Positions 31,800 to 46,787 of a DNA stretch of 64,000 nt are shown here, piece by piece. The DNA is from Centroberyx gerrardi (taxonomy: Eukaryota > Chordata > Actinopteri > Beryciformes > Berycidae), in NCBI RefSeq assembly GCF_048128805.1, contig NC_135997.1:15136116-15200115 (forward strand), in the 5' to 3' direction. The translations under genes and the position numbers were made by a program. The notes below the pieces were generated by a model that made no database searches, had not been told where the DNA came from, and saw only the letters and a list, made by a program, of their open reading frames with translations. Position 1 is the first letter of the stretch. Each line of letters begins with the position of its first letter.

Positions 31800-33995
31800 G
31801 AAGATTCACATTAACGTCAAGCAACTTAAAACAGCTGTTGTGGCATAGAAGGACCTGAACACGCACAAGTACAAAACAGTTTCCCTCTTTGTCAGAGCAT
31901 TTCATCAAAGGGACTTTCAACTCCAAAAGCAGGCGGTAATAACAGTCACCTAAAAGCTATGACACCAAAGCGTTGCATGGCCCTCACTGTACCTCTCTGA
32001 GTTTCGACAGTTTCTGTGTGCTGCCAGGCTGGACTGGCAGGTCCTTGTACCCTGAGGACTTGAACAGAGCGTCCCGGGGCTTGTCTGAGAAGGAGAAGGT
32101 CTCCTCCGCAGTAGGCGGTAAGCTAGGCGCTCCGTTTCTGGCATTGAGGGTGCCTACATTGTCCCAGGAGACCGCTCTCATTAGCGGAGGGAAGGCCCCG
32201 ATGGTCTTGATCTCGGCCGTGCAAGGCGCCTGCTGAGTGGGGGGCCGGGGCACGGGCTTGGCCACCCCCGTCGCCGGGGCCTGACCGGGGCTTCGGCCTG
32301 GACCGGCTCCCTCGTCTGCTTTAATGACTCCTGGAGGACCGGGGCTCTTCTTAGGGACGCTGGGGTCACAGTTCTCCTTCTGAACAGCAAAACGAGGGGT
32401 GAGGGTGCCAGAGGACACTTTCCTTTTCTCAGTGGGCTTCCAGTCCACCAACAGCCTGGGGCTCTGAGGGGAACAAGATAATACTACTCACTTAGTGTTT
32501 CTGTGGTGTGAGTAGAGCCACAGTATTAGCATTATAATTCCATATGCGTAGTGAGTAAAGGCTGTGCAGTGAGGGAGTCTGTTAGTCTGACCTCCTGCTC
32601 CTGGGTCGTGACATCAGGCTGCTCCCGCACCGATGGGACCTCCAGATGCTACAAGAGACGACCACACAGCAAATGTTCGAGGGTTAATTAGTGTTGATTG
32701 GACTGACAAGTGTTGATTGGTTGATTGAACTCAGGCAGTGTTACAGTTAAAATTTTGGCATTTTGCATCAATAGGGTAAGTAACCAGAAAGTTCAGAGTG
32801 CTATGAAAACAAGAAAGTGCTTTAACATTAATCAAGAAAAGTCCCTCCTATCAGCAGTTATGTTAGGTTGATAAGCAAGTCTAATAATATAATAATATAA
32901 TAATATAAAGACATAGTAACAACAACAACAAATGCCTTACTAGTGAATGTGTGTTTGTATGTGTTGATTTTTTAACACTTTCAGAGTTTAATTAACACTG
33001 ACAAAGCATCACGATTAATATTTCTGCTGTACATCACACACCTCTGTGAGTGCATGCTGTCTATTGGGTGCCAGTAACAATAAACCCTTTACCTGACCGA
33101 CAGACTGTGAGCTGCCATAGGTCGCTTCTGTGGGTCCCACTGCTGGAAGAGCACAAAACAACCGCCTACATCATTCTGACAAAATACAGTCGTAAACTAT
33201 TGAAAGCTATTGCACAATAGCTGTGAAGCACACAGGCACAAAATGAAGTACATACTAAGTTGAGGGGGCACAGTTAGTGAGCTACTTCTAGATGAACAGG
33301 GTGAGGATGATGGAGTTGGAGTTGGAGTAAGACCTGTGGATGAAACACTTTATTTAATTGAGTTCACTGTGACACTCTGTCTTATTATAATATAAGAGGC
33401 AACCCTTACCAAACGATCCTTCTCTATCATTTTTAAGGTAACAGAGTAAGTTAAATTAATTGATTATTTGGCCTACAGTGTTATGCAGTACATTGTTTAC
33501 AAAAGAGGGGGTGGGATGTATCTAGGGAGAGACACTTAAGACCATGAGAGCATGCTCAGATAACCCCAAAAATAAGAGAAAGGAAAATATTCAAAATGTT
33601 AAGTTAATTTTAAGTTAATGAATCATGAATTAATTAAAACAAACATATGGGTTCTATTGTATATCTTTTGTATCATAATATATCATAGCTATACTTGGTG
33701 ACTCTCCGTAACACACTACAGTATATGCTGTGTATACAGGGTTTTCTGTGTAGATGTATCTAGGTACAGTATGTGTGTGTGAGTGTGTGTATGTGTGTGT
33801 GAGTGTACGCACTACCTGTGGGGGAGTCGGTGAGGCTGCTGGTGGACCGGCGGCCCCGGCGCGTCAGGAAGCGGTCGCTGACCATCTTGGCCTGCTCCAG
33901 CAGCTCCAGGTTCTTCTGCCGATCCTCTTCGGAGAGCTGCAGCTCTGGCAGCTGGTCTTTCACCAGGTCAATCACGTTACCTGTGCTGTCTAAGA

Positions 33996-34035
<40 letters not shown>

Positions 34036-37000
34036 CATTTTGATTCTATATTTTTTCTATTTAACCCTCTCACAAAGGTAAGTCAATTAAAACATATTTG
34101 CAATTAGGACCTGCTAAGATATGAATGCGACAAAAAAATCATATAAATCGACATAAAACACAGTTATAGACTAGCTGCAATATTAACTAGTAGTCAGATG
34201 TAAAACCCTGATTGATCAGCTAGGAAGGCTTTAAAAACTATCAATGAGTATATAAAAGAATTCATTTTAATATTGTATTAACATTATTAACATTCTTAAG
34301 AGTGTTTCGAACACAGGGGGCAAATGAATTGGAAGGAGCTTTCTTTGAAAACTGTGAGTGCTTTTGGGAATCATAGGTTTAAAGAAGAGCTGTATCTCCA
34401 ACTGCAGTTGCTGGTGGATTATGTGAGTAAGCTTCCAAGGCATAAACGGCTCCTGCCAAGGAGGAATTCGTAGACGGGTGTGAGCCATTGGATTTCACAT
34501 CAGGTGATCAGGGATAACCAGCCAAGGATGGATTCTGCCTCTTCCTCATCTCAGAAAAGGGCAACAAGTCAACATCAAAAGTAATCAACGCAGCAGAAGC
34601 ATTTCAGGTATGAGGGAAGACCGTGTTTGGTTAAGGTGATGCAGCACACACTCTGTGACACTGATGACCAAACTTAGATATTCCTCAAGATGAAGGTTTC
34701 CTAATCTATGGATTGTGGTGCTTCTTGTGTGTCCACACAAGACGAGAGCACTGTTTTGTTTTACTCAGCCTGGTATAAGGCGAAACTAATCTCTCTCTGA
34801 AAAAAGTCTTTATTGAAAGCAAGATTCTGTCGCTACCGTGTAATTTTTGGTTGTTTCAAGTGTGGAGCTCACTTCTGTTGGATGGGAAAGGAAATTCAAC
34901 AGGAACAGTTTGTAAATGGGAAACTTGCAATGTTATTAATGTCAGCTGTCACCTCCTTTGATAGAGCTGTTGTTTGTCAGACTGAAATCACAGGGGAATA
35001 CAGCAGAAACAGAGAGAGAGGCTGCAGCAGAATCGCTTCTCCCTTTGCACGCTGATTTAAGTGGGACTCAAAAGAGCTTTGTCTACTGGGGGGAAAGCTC
35101 TTGTACCATGATTGGGTGAGGTTAACTTCACTGACTTCAATTTGTTGCTGGGCTAAAAAAAGTTTAAGAAACCCTGCTCAAGATAAAATCAAAACAGCCT
35201 AAAGGCACACTCACATCTTGAACAATAACTACAAAGATAACTATAACTATAAAAAGAATCATTCTACGAAAATAGTCTGTGTTCCCACTACAAGTAGAAA
35301 TATAAAAACATCCAAAACAATAACTATAACTATGTTTTTTGGTTTGATTGTTTGGATGCAGAGATAATGATAAAACATTTTCAACCAATCAAATGAAAAA
35401 GTTGGTGTGATGCTTTGTTTGCTGAGGAACTGATCACAGAAAACCAGAAGAAGCCGACACTATTTGACAAAGGCCATCCCCTCTACAAAAATGTTGAAAA
35501 AGGGTCATGACATATTATGGGCTGTAAAAAGGCGTTTGATTCTCCCAGCTCCTCTCTCCTTTGCAGCAGTTCATGAACCCAAATCCTACAACTATGTCAT
35601 TTAGTTACTTCAGAGAGTGAGTAAAGTAAAAGCAAGTCAGTAAAATAAAGTAATCATCCTCCATTTTGGTCTGAAAACTTGTATCATTACAGTTATCGTT
35701 CTAGATGTGAATGGGCCCTTAGTATGTTGTGGTTATCTCAATATAATCCCAGTTACAGGACAGAACTGTTTGTACCACATGCATTATTTCTGGCCCGTGT
35801 CAAAGGCATGAATAAAATCAGTGTACAGGTGCCTGGGATTACTCACCAACTGTGGTGATGGGCGCTCCGGATGAGTTTCTGGCCAGGCGAGCTCTGGGAC
35901 TGTGAGGTCTAGGAGAGGAACAGGCATGTTACAGGAAATGTTTTTTTTTTTTTTAGAAATATCTAGATGGCTTAAGGCTTAAAGACTGTTTCTGTGTTGT
36001 AGATGGAAGACGAATACCTGACTTGCTCTAGAGGACGTCCATCTTGTTGCACTATAGTGGCCTGCTGCGGGTAGACAATGGTGGGGGCTGTCATGACAAC
36101 GGCTCGACTTTCACCTGGTGTGGACTGGGCATAGGTTGAAAATATGTCACAGCCTTATTATAGAACAACAGGACTGCAAAACATTCAGACTTGTTACCCT
36201 GGAACCTCATCACTTACGCACACATGAAATACTTGTGTCCACAAGTGTGGTGACTTGGTACACTGATTTGAAGACAGCTTTCTTCGCATGAACCATGGTT
36301 TTGGTAATACAATGAGAGAGAGTGGTGGAGTCGGGAGGAAAGCGAAAACACTCACTTTGATTACTGCTTCAAAAAGCTTTTTGGGGTAAAAAGAAACTGG
36401 TTCTGTGTAATGGGTTAGCATTCAAGGAGGCACTTAGCCTCGCAGCAGTCGGTCTGTGGCAAATTCTGGAGAAGTTTTCAACAGAAACGTTTTGTTCTGC
36501 AATGTCAAATTCTGAAGCACTGAAGATCAGACATTTGTTAGAGACCTAAAGGACTCTAGTATCCCCAAGAGGGAAAGAACAAGGACAAATCAACACTCAA
36601 ATAAATGATGTTTTCTTCACATGTAGTGATAAATCTGTATTTTGAACAATACCACTGTATCAAATACTGTTGATACTGATTTTCTAAAAAAAAAAAAAAA
36701 GTCCAAAGCTTTTGACCATTCAATTTCTGCTTCATAAAATCCTTGTCCAACCATCAAAGGTAAGTATGCAAATAAACAGACAGGCTGACATCAAACACTA
36801 ACTCCCCTCTTAGAGCTCTTCTAAGAGCTTCCTTTTGGATCAGGATCCTAATAAAAGGAAACCCTCTAATGGTAAAGCCGCAGAAAGGCACGGCTGAGCT
36901 ATAATAAAGGTGGATACTTTTATGCCATTGGCATATGCCCCGAAGATTAGATTACAGAGCTTCATTACATTCCGCAGAGATTTCTTATCTGGCCTGTGTT

Positions 37001-38197
37001 TATGACCGACTGCAGCGGAAGACAATGTTCTCCAAGGGTTAGAGTAAATCAGTCGGTCTGGTCGGGCAGCCATCCGTTTAACACTTTGTCGTCTGCAGAA
37101 TGTATGGTAAATCAGATTCTGCAGAACCTGACATCGGCAGAATTAGATTTATCATGTGCTCCATGGTAAATCAAACAGTAAACCCCTGAACTGAACCCAG
37201 CTAGCTCTACTGAGAATCCCACATTTCTGCTTCAAGGACTTACATGGTGGTTTACTGCCTTGGTTCTCTGGGTGATTTACTTTAAAAGACAAAGCACAGT
37301 GGTCCTCAAAGACTCAGAAAAATATCCCAGGAATCCAAGGAATTATAGATTTGTTTGTAAATATTAGCTGGGAAGCCACAAAAATATGAGGGCAGAACCA
37401 AATAGGATAACCTGTCCAAAGAGAAACACCAACATACAGTATCTTGAACACATAGTCCGGACTGTGATACGTTTCTAACCCTGTTCGACAGTTCTGCTTC
37501 AACTGGATAACTGCAGAAAGCATTTGTAACCAGAGAAACCAGAGGGGGAAAAAAGAAGTGTGTGATTTGAATGATAGAGGAAAGGAACATTGTGCTCTAT
37601 ATTAAGTGGGATTAATTAAATATTTCCACAGCTAAGTAGAAAGGGCTTTTTGAAGACAAAAATAGCACTATGAAAGACACCTTTTTTGGAGAGCAGACTT
37701 CAATAGCAACATTGATAGAATTTCCTGACCTGTGCCAAATGGATTATTCAATGGCAATTTTTTTTACCCGCTCATATGCTCTTGCCAAAAAAAATACCCA
37801 CAGATAGCACACACACCAGTGTTAAAATCTTGCGGACACAAGCAGCGTGTATCTATAAGGTATTTGGGAACGCATGCTAAAGAAGGTGAAGGAGAGGCTA
37901 CTCACTGTACTGGGTGAGCTGGAGGAACTGTCCAGGTCTTCGGGGGAATCCTCCTCTTCCTCGGGGAGCGTGGGCATGGTGGGGAGGAGCGGGGGGCGAG
38001 AGCGGGTGTGGGGGAAGATGAAGGGTCTCTCAGCAGAGCAGGCAGGGTCACAGGACTCCTCACAGTTACGGTCACTTAGTTCAAGAGGAGATTCCTGCAG
38101 CTACAAGCCCACACACACACACACACACACACGCACACATGTAGACACAAACATATGAACATGTGCAAATGCATGTATGCAAAGACACACACACACG

Positions 38198-38232
<35 letters not shown>

Positions 38233-41200
38233 CCTATAGCGCAGTTAGTATACTTTCCTGCATAGGTTTGTTTTGGTGCATTTTTTGCCTATACTGTCCA
38301 TCTATGAACAATTCATTCAGTACAACTTTCTAAAGGCACCAGCAAGACAAAGTTCTCTCTATCAAAACACACTTTAATATCCATATAGGGCTTAAAGCTG
38401 TGTTTGACTTGCGTTACATTACACTATATTAATACACAGTAACATATACACTGTGTGTTATGTAACACTAAACACAGAAGACTAAACAAAGAATATAGAA
38501 CTAACAAAACAGTCACTGTAACAACAACAAACCCCAAAATAGTTCATTCTCCACTGCCTTGCTGTAGCATTGTTGACAAATTCTATCAGCAGGCTCGTAC
38601 CAATTTCTCAGACACACAAACTCTGGCATGAAGATGGGTTGGAATTTACTAGGAATTTGTGACTAATAAGATAGGCTTCTAAAGTCCCAAACTCTCCCTT
38701 TAAGAATATATATTCCCATAATAGACCATGTTCATAAAGATGTCAGGATGATGTCATCCCATCCTCCCAGCCAATATAACACAGTGTAACACACACATAG
38801 CATTCATAGCTATAAATGTGTATGAAACACTGAATTCAAACTTTTTGTGCCAGAATTTGGTGCTAAGTTAATTTTAAAATGAAAGACATCCATCCCGGTA
38901 ACATTATATTATATATGTGGCAGTTTCTATAGGGCCTTCTATATTTTTATGCAAGGTTTGGCAATTGGAGGGGTAGAGGAGATTGTTGTGATTCTCTGTA
39001 AAAAATGAAAATTAATCACATATGCACGGCAAATGTCAAGATGTTTACCAAAGCTGCCCGTCCATTAATCTTATATGCACACCAATATCAAGATTTCCAC
39101 CAAAGCCGATCATCCATAGTCAAGTATTTTTTCCTTTACTTACTTTCCTTGAAATTTGCCTCTCTTTAATGTTGTTATTTGTGTGTAATGCACACAAAAG
39201 GGGAACACCACTCAGTTAAATAATTCCGATATGTTATTCCTATCGTCTAGAACAGTCCAATCAATATTTGACTCTCTCCCAAAGCCAAAACACAAAGCAA
39301 CAAGACTAAAACTGGTGATGTGGTGAGGTATAGTCTGGTAAAGGTGTTCTCAATTTTAAACCCCAAAATGTATTCATTTCCCCAGAAAATCCCCCTGGAT
39401 TCTCTCCTAGTCTCATTTACCATCTCATTCTCGTCTTCCCTCCAGAAGAAACACTGGAGGAAAGTTAAGAAAATACATTCATAAACTTACATAAATATCA
39501 ACTTTTTAAACTTTTTTCCTTAGGGCATGAATGCTAAAAAATAGAAAAATATTTTTTTCACTGAAGAAGGTTTGCTGAACATCCCTGGAGCCCAGAGGGT
39601 CGAGGCTGTTTGACTCCAGCATGGCAGCCTCAACCAGACAGGGACTGAGAGGCCCGACTGATGGCAGAGCTGATAACATATTTCTTCTGGACAATTTTTT
39701 ATGACATAAATCCCAGTATATCATTCATGCCTATATGCTTATTGAAAAGGGCAGAAGAATGTAAATTATTTGTTTTCTCTGTCAGATTGTGTTTTGAAGG
39801 ATATACTGCCTTTTAAGCATATCTTCTCATTCAGGCTCATTAAGAACTCTTGTAGCTTGGAAGAAGCACAGAGTTTGACTTCTTCATCTTAAATATTCGA
39901 CTAGCATCACTACACTATTCACGTCAGAATTCTGCGCTTGCTACAGTGTCATTATAGTGCTATACTGTCATTTTACAACACACAAGTGTTTATTGACCAT
40001 CATACATTCATTGTTTGAACAATGCAAATGAATACCAGTCATGACTGAGTGGCACCTTGTGTTTTAACATGGGTTAACATGGGTCCCCTCCTCTACTTTG
40101 AGAGCAAAGGCTAACCAATGTAGCAACCAGGGAAAAATGCAATATGTGATATAATAATACTAGAGTAAGTGGAAAACAGATTAAACAGAGCTTTATGAAG
40201 AAAAAGAAAAGAAGTGATAGGCCACTGCAACTGAGGGGATTTTTTTTTTTCAAAAAGGGAAGGGATGTTTCACCTAAGATGGAGGTTGAGGATGGCTCTT
40301 CTCCCACTGACTAGAGCCAGAGCCAGGACAGTGGACAGTGCATATGTTGTTGTTACTAATGATCAGTGTCGTTGGACCATCAGCTCGGGCAGAAATGAAA
40401 ACAATTATGTATTCATAACCCATTCTACAGTAAATGCAAATACACGTCAGTAGAACCTCTTTACATCTGCTTAGCTTCAAATCTAGCCTGTTTCGATAGG
40501 TAAAGAACACATGCAATAATATAGAGATTGCTTTAATGGATGTTTCCCACATACATGAAAGTGGATGGCTGTTGTTACTAGGTACAGACTGAAAATTAGA
40601 CTATTAATCTAACCTAAATCAAATTAATCTAAATCTAAATGAGCTACATTCAGTGGACAATTTACCAACCAATTTACCAATTTACCAACCAAAGGGAAAA
40701 GCATGAGCTCTGCAGCATACAGACAGTTTCAGCTGATCTTTTCCATCAATAATGCAAAGGCAACATTTAATTAAAAAATAGTTACCTAAATCATAAAGGT
40801 AAGTAAGTAAGTAAGTAAGTAAACTTTATTTATAAAGCGCCTTTCGAAACCAGAGTTACAAGGTGCTGTACAATGAAAACATTAAAAATAGAAATAAAAA
40901 AGAAAGTTAGAAACAGAAAAGCAGAAAATAACAAAATAACACACATTACAAAACAAAGTGCTTATGAAACAAGTGGGTTTTTAAAAGCTTCTTAAAACTA
41001 TCCACTGACTCTGCGTTTTTTATGACTAAAGGAAGACGGTTCCAGAGAATGGGAGCTACAACTGAAAAAGCTTTGTCACCCTTAGTTTTAAGCCTGGAAG
41101 GTGAAGAGACACAGGGTCCAGTACTGTTTTGTGTGGGCAACTTGTGCCACACACAATTCTTTGTGCATCGGGAGCTAATAGCTCTGTCCTTTTCACTAAG

Positions 41201-43777
41201 AAATTTATGTAAATCAGATTGTGGTGCAAACGTGTCCACCCAAAGGTGCACTGTGCAGGCGCACACTGTGCATTGTGTCTTTAAGCGTAGTCCATAAACT
41301 GCTGGCAGGGTTAGTGAATAGGGCACTACCTCTCAGTTGTTTGGTCTCACATAAAATAGAAACATTTACATATGCATGACCAGCACAGGCGCAGTGTGGC
41401 TGTGTTTCTGCTGGCTGCATCTCCACTTATTGCACAAGGTAAGTAAATGTATTCTAATACTAATGGTCATTTCAGAGTTATAGCATGCACCCTACGCAGC
41501 ACAAACCCTCAGTGAATCAGGGACACAATGTGCAGTGTGCTGTTCAGTGTCATAACAAACATGACCAGAGGCTTCTGGGAACATATAGGCACAGAATAGC
41601 CATGCCTCACTGGGGAGGAAGTGGGTTGTTTAACTGTCTCCCAGCGAGCAGCAAGGATGTTTCCTGGCTACAGGCAAACTGTCATACAGGCTTAAATTCA
41701 CTCTTCTTTTTCAGCCTGCAATAAATTTACAGCACAATTGGTAGAAACAATTTCAAATTTCAAAAATGCACAACGATTGAGCTGAATTATTGCCTAAGCC
41801 ATCTTACCGATCATACTGGTCCACTATGTAAGAACTTGGTGTCTTTGTCGAATACCTCACCCAGCCCCGTCCCTCAGGTGTTACTGCCGTCTCAGAACGC
41901 TACACTCAGTTTATACTCATTCCTGAAACTGTGACCTGTTCTGTATCTGCGCAGGAACGGCTAATTCTTCAGGCATCGCTCATCAAGTCAGAGCAAGAAA
42001 CATTGGCTTTGACATTTTATATAACAAAGTTCAAATGAATCACATACAGTTTTTAATTAGATTTACCCAATTGCCACTGAATATTCTCTCTGTAATAATC
42101 TGTCATAGCTTTTGCTATTTCTTGGTACTGTTATGTTCACAGGTTTCTTATGTAACAGTTAACAGTTAAATAAAGGAAAAATAAGACAAAGTACAAAATA
42201 AAATCAATACAACAAATTCAAACATCAGTGGTTTGTATCTTTGACACAACGCAGCAGAGAATACTGCCATGTCTCATTATGCCCGTCTCTGTGAAGGTGT
42301 TCTCACTAAACAACCAAATAAACCTGCAACCACGGCTCAACATGTTTACAAAACCTCTGGGGATAAGACAATATGACTTTCAAACACAGGGCAATAAACC
42401 AGACATAAACCAGACAATAAACCAGACATAATGCTGACACAGGACCAGGGGGAAGAGACAGAAGGCTCCTGCTGCCACTTGAAAGCGACACGGCCCAAAG
42501 CGAGACGCAAACCTGCTGAGCTGCAGGAGGCTTCAGCCCCAGCAGAGCATGAGACTGAGATAAATATTGCAGAGTAATTGAATCACTCTGATTCTTTCCT
42601 GCCAGGGGAACAGGACAGAACATACGCGCCTGCGAGGCTGGGCACGCAGCGCCCCTCCTCTCTTCACCACAGCTATTCTAGGATGTTTGAGCCTGTCTTC
42701 ACACAGCAGGGGTCAAACTCCCCGAAGAAAACACTTCTGGAGAGGAGACGGAGGAGTCCAGGAGGACCCCGGAGTTTACCTCACACTCGCAGCCGGGCCT
42801 TGCCGCCTCCCTCCCTCCCGACTGAGAGGGGAGAGGGGACCGGGGCCCTCCTCCCTCCCCTGTTACATAAGCCCGCTCCCTCTTGCCAGATTTGTTTAAA
42901 ATTTGGTTGTGTGAAGCACAGAGAGTACAGGGCCAGCAGAGGAAGTGGTTGTTACGGAGCCACAATCTGAGATAACAGGATATAGAGGAAGTGTGAGAAA
43001 GTAGAGAGATGGCCAGAGAGATGTGAAGGAGCAGTCAGGTGAGGGAATAGATAATCCCACACACTGAAAAAATGCATTAATATCTGTAATTACACACCAA
43101 GCAGCGGGAAAGACAATACTTCAGATTCCAGCTGACCACAGCCTGGATATTAAGTTGTAATGTGAACAAAATTGCAACATCCTTATGCATGATTTACAGC
43201 CAATGATGATCACTAAGTTTCACTCTCACGCAAACACTACATTATACAAATCCCCCCCCGCAGCAGTTACAAGTCAAACCGACAACTCTCAAAAACACAA
43301 GTGCAAAATCAACCCTAACTTCTCCTGCAAAAGCTTGACACTGCTGTCAGCTCACAGCGCAGTGACACCAACAGAAGAGCGGCAAAGAGTTCAGCCTGCA
43401 TCCGATGAGGCTGCATGCGTCTGCCCGCAAACATCACTGAAACCCCCACACAGTAAACGCAACAGATCGTCTCTACCTGTCCACAGAGAGCACACATTAC
43501 CTGAGTCCTCCGCTAGTGTTGTGGAGACGCACACTCTCGCTGACCTCTCTCCACTCAGCACAGCAACTTCCCACAGTCAAACTGTCATTCTCAGCCTTTT
43601 ACACAGAAAAAGCCTTCTATCCCTGGGCTTCTCCTTCCTTCTCCCGTCCCCTCTGTTCCCTGGCTTTTTTCAGCAGCAGCCTCTCTTTCACTCCTGGGAG
43701 CTTTGACCATTTAAGGAGAAGGCTCTGTATGCCTCTTTGGGCTGCTGTGGAGTGTGTGTGTGTGTGTGTGTGTGTCT

Positions 43778-43812
<35 letters not shown>

Positions 43813-43972
43813 CTCAGGCTGCCGCTCCACTGAGCCTTGACTGATCATCCCTCAAACTGAACTGAAACCTGGAGAAAGCTATGTTGTTGTTTCTACTGAG
43901 ATTATTTTGTTATTGTAATCATTGTGTGAGAGCACAGAGTTGGACAGTGGGAGAGTATTTGTATGTGTGTGT

Positions 43973-44004
<32 letters not shown>

Positions 44005-44694
44005 TGTGAGAGAGAGAGTGAGATAGAGATTTTGTCCATGTACTCTGTGTTTACTCTACTAGCTAAGTGGGAGCCACGCATCCACTTCCGATCTCTTGAA
44101 GTTCATTATTGTTTGGTATAAACTACAGCGTCAAACCCTGCGCCGTTTCTGCTGATTTTTTAGCGAGACCAGTGGTAAGAGATTGGTTTTGGGGTGTTCT
44201 GATCATACATTTTCTTTTTCTCCTGACTGTAGTGGAAAATCAGCAACAACAGCCACATTGTCTGGATGGACACAGTTGGCATTCAGTGTGAATTACAGCA
44301 CCAGAGTTGGATCTAATGTGGGCTAATAGTGTGAAGGAAACAGCTCAAAAGGATTGGGTGGTTGAAGCCCAGATAGGGTTAAGAGGCATCAAGAAACATC
44401 TATGCAAAAATATCAGATGTTCTCCTTATTTAACTCTGAGATATGTAGTGTCAGCATAGAGAACAAAGCAAAGTGTTGAATCTGCATTTAGAAATGTGCC
44501 ATGAAGTCCTTATCAAGATCTTGTTTATGCGTTGTGAATGTATTGTAAACTAGAGTTAAAGTGTTACCCGAAGGACAAACTTGAAAAAATAAATCATACA
44601 TTATCTCTACATTAGCAAATGGATACGTTTGAAAGAAAGTGATAATCACTATGGTATCTCCCACAGAAATAGCATTTCTCACAAACCAGTTTTA

Positions 44695-44735
<41 letters not shown>

Positions 44736-46707
44736 ATTCAGCATGCAATTGTACTTCTATATACAGCAATAAATATTATATTCTACAGCTTTTCTCATCA
44801 AATAAGCAGAAGGGAGGCTCACCTTGCTGCAGCTGCCTCGTCCCGCGCCACCTGTTGGAAACAGAGCACAGAGTGAAAACGGCTGATTTGCATTTAACAG
44901 GAAAGCCTGTGCAATGCAAATGGAGTGGTGCTGTTAAAAAGAAAAAATAAATAAAATAAAAAAATGCCCCCTCCCAAAAAAAAAGTTTGCAGTCCTGTGA
45001 GGCTGACGCTAGCAGTGTGGTCTTCATGTGATTCTGATGGTTGTTTCAGGAAGTACCTCACCCCCTACCTCTATAACTAGGGGCAACAATAACCTAGCAA
45101 CCATTTACAGGAGGTGCTTGATCCTCTGGTTGAAAGCTCTTGGCCCAAGTAAGAGCTATTGCGTCGTCTCCTTTGGAGTGCTCACGAAAAGGTCAGTAAT
45201 ATTGTGATACCAAGCAAAAAGGGCTGAACATCAGTAACTTACAGACATTATGTGGAGCACCACTACAGCTGAAGAGTCATATGTCACTTTAGATTACTAA
45301 TTAAGGAATGAAATGCAAGGACCGCAATTACATTGAATTCATAGCAAAAAACAGGGATGAATTGCTAGAGAAAGACACCACTGCAATTCAACCTTGAGAG
45401 ATAAAGAAAGACGATAAAGATAAAGAAGAAGATCTCTTTGTGCTTGGCTTTGTTAAAACAAATCAATCAAGTTATTGCATAACCAAAACACTTCATTGCT
45501 TCATTTGATGATGCCACTACTTTTTACTCTTGAAAAGGACAGATCAGACTCCAAAACCACTTTGTAGAAATGTGACATTTCACAAACAGATTTTTCTTGA
45601 GAAATATTTAGTGTGCGGTGAGACTCGCCCTGATGAAGACGTAGATGGTTGACTTGATCTTGACTTCCACACACTTGTCCTGACTGAACTTCCTTTTGTC
45701 ATAAGACACTTCTAGACTTTTTTCATCCTGCCCATACCACAGTGCCTTGATGTCTGGAGAAGCTCAGCCTCACCATGCACACTGTGTCAGGTACAGCGGC
45801 TTTCCTTTCCATCCTTTTCACATTTTTCGATACCCTGTCAAAGAGCACCTTGTGTACAGTCCAACCAGGGGTGGGTAGTAACGCATTACAAGTAACGCAC
45901 ATGAGTAAAAAAGTAGTTCTTTTTAAGGAACGAGTACTTTTAGTTCCTTTTTTTAAACTGTACTTCTACTCTTTACTCGAGTATATTTTTGAGCCAGTAA
46001 TCTACTTTTTACTTCACTACATTTGCCATTTATACCTTTGTTACAACCTGTCTGCTCTAAATGCGGGGATTGAGTGTAGGGGGGGAGAGCGCGAGGAGCA
46101 CCTCTACTGCAGATGCCAAGTTGCCAGCTGCCTGGAAGAAAAATAAGCACCATCTGTCTTTTGACCACGATGCGATGATGACGGAGCAAAACCCAGAACA
46201 AGAGGCAGCTTCCAACAAATGGGTATCCCCAAATGACAAATGTGAATGGAAAGAAGTTTTCATTCTCTAGTTGATTGACTGAGGTCTTGGTACAGGGAGT
46301 AATACTACAGAACAGAAAATCTGAGTTTTAATTAATTGTACTGTATTCGGTATCTACTGCATTTTGGGGCTGTAATAGGTTTGGTTACTTTGATAATGTC
46401 TGTAAATGCTAGAGTTAAACAGACTTATATTCTGTTTTATAAAGGGCTAAGAAAGTTTTATCACCAAGTGCTGTTTTTTCATTATTTTGCACTGGCCCGC
46501 ACACCCTAAAAAATATTAAAATGGAAAGTAACTTGTACTTTGAGTAATTTATTAACCAGGTACTTTTTTACTTTTACTTGAGTAAGTTTCTCAAATGGTA
46601 ATTTTCACTTTTACTTGAGTCATTTTTTATGGGAGTAATTGTACTTTTACTTGAGAATAGATTTTCAGTACTCTACCCACCACTGAGTCCAACTAACACA
46701 CAACCAT

Positions 46708-46787
<80 letters not shown>

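Larger units (their letters stand above)
23477..38100 (-). other. irag1: IRAG1 core module of irag1
   Basis: This block alone identifies the gene. Exon 33816-33980 encodes [12 protein letters not shown] then [14 protein letters not shown], the segment that in mammals docks the PKG-I-beta leucine zipper through its basic residues. Exon 31682-31760 has [13 protein letters not shown]; 31202-31322 has [20 protein letters not shown]; 29502-29642 has [14 protein letters not shown]; 26979-27132 has [19 protein letters not shown], the coiled coil. Exons 26581-26630 and 26195-26344 give RSMSLTLGK and [14 protein letters not shown]; the RRVS is a basophilic-kinase consensus and corresponds to the region phosphorylated by PKG in mammals. 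Exon 24442-24582 is Lys/Glu rich. The last exon has the membrane segment near residues 1630-1652 ([19 protein letters not shown]) and a luminal tail of about 38 residues. The exons match human IRAG1 in order. Confidence 0.95.

Noticed and set aside
42578-43706. Long open frames of 105-173 codons on the plus strand
   Set aside because: They lie in a GC-richer intronic region, show no recognisable domain, overlap each other in several frames, and lack convincing splice partners.
43185-43706. 173-codon plus-strand frame as a possible novel gene
   Set aside because: No start context, no domain, and it runs into a simple-repeat region; coding potential cannot be supported.
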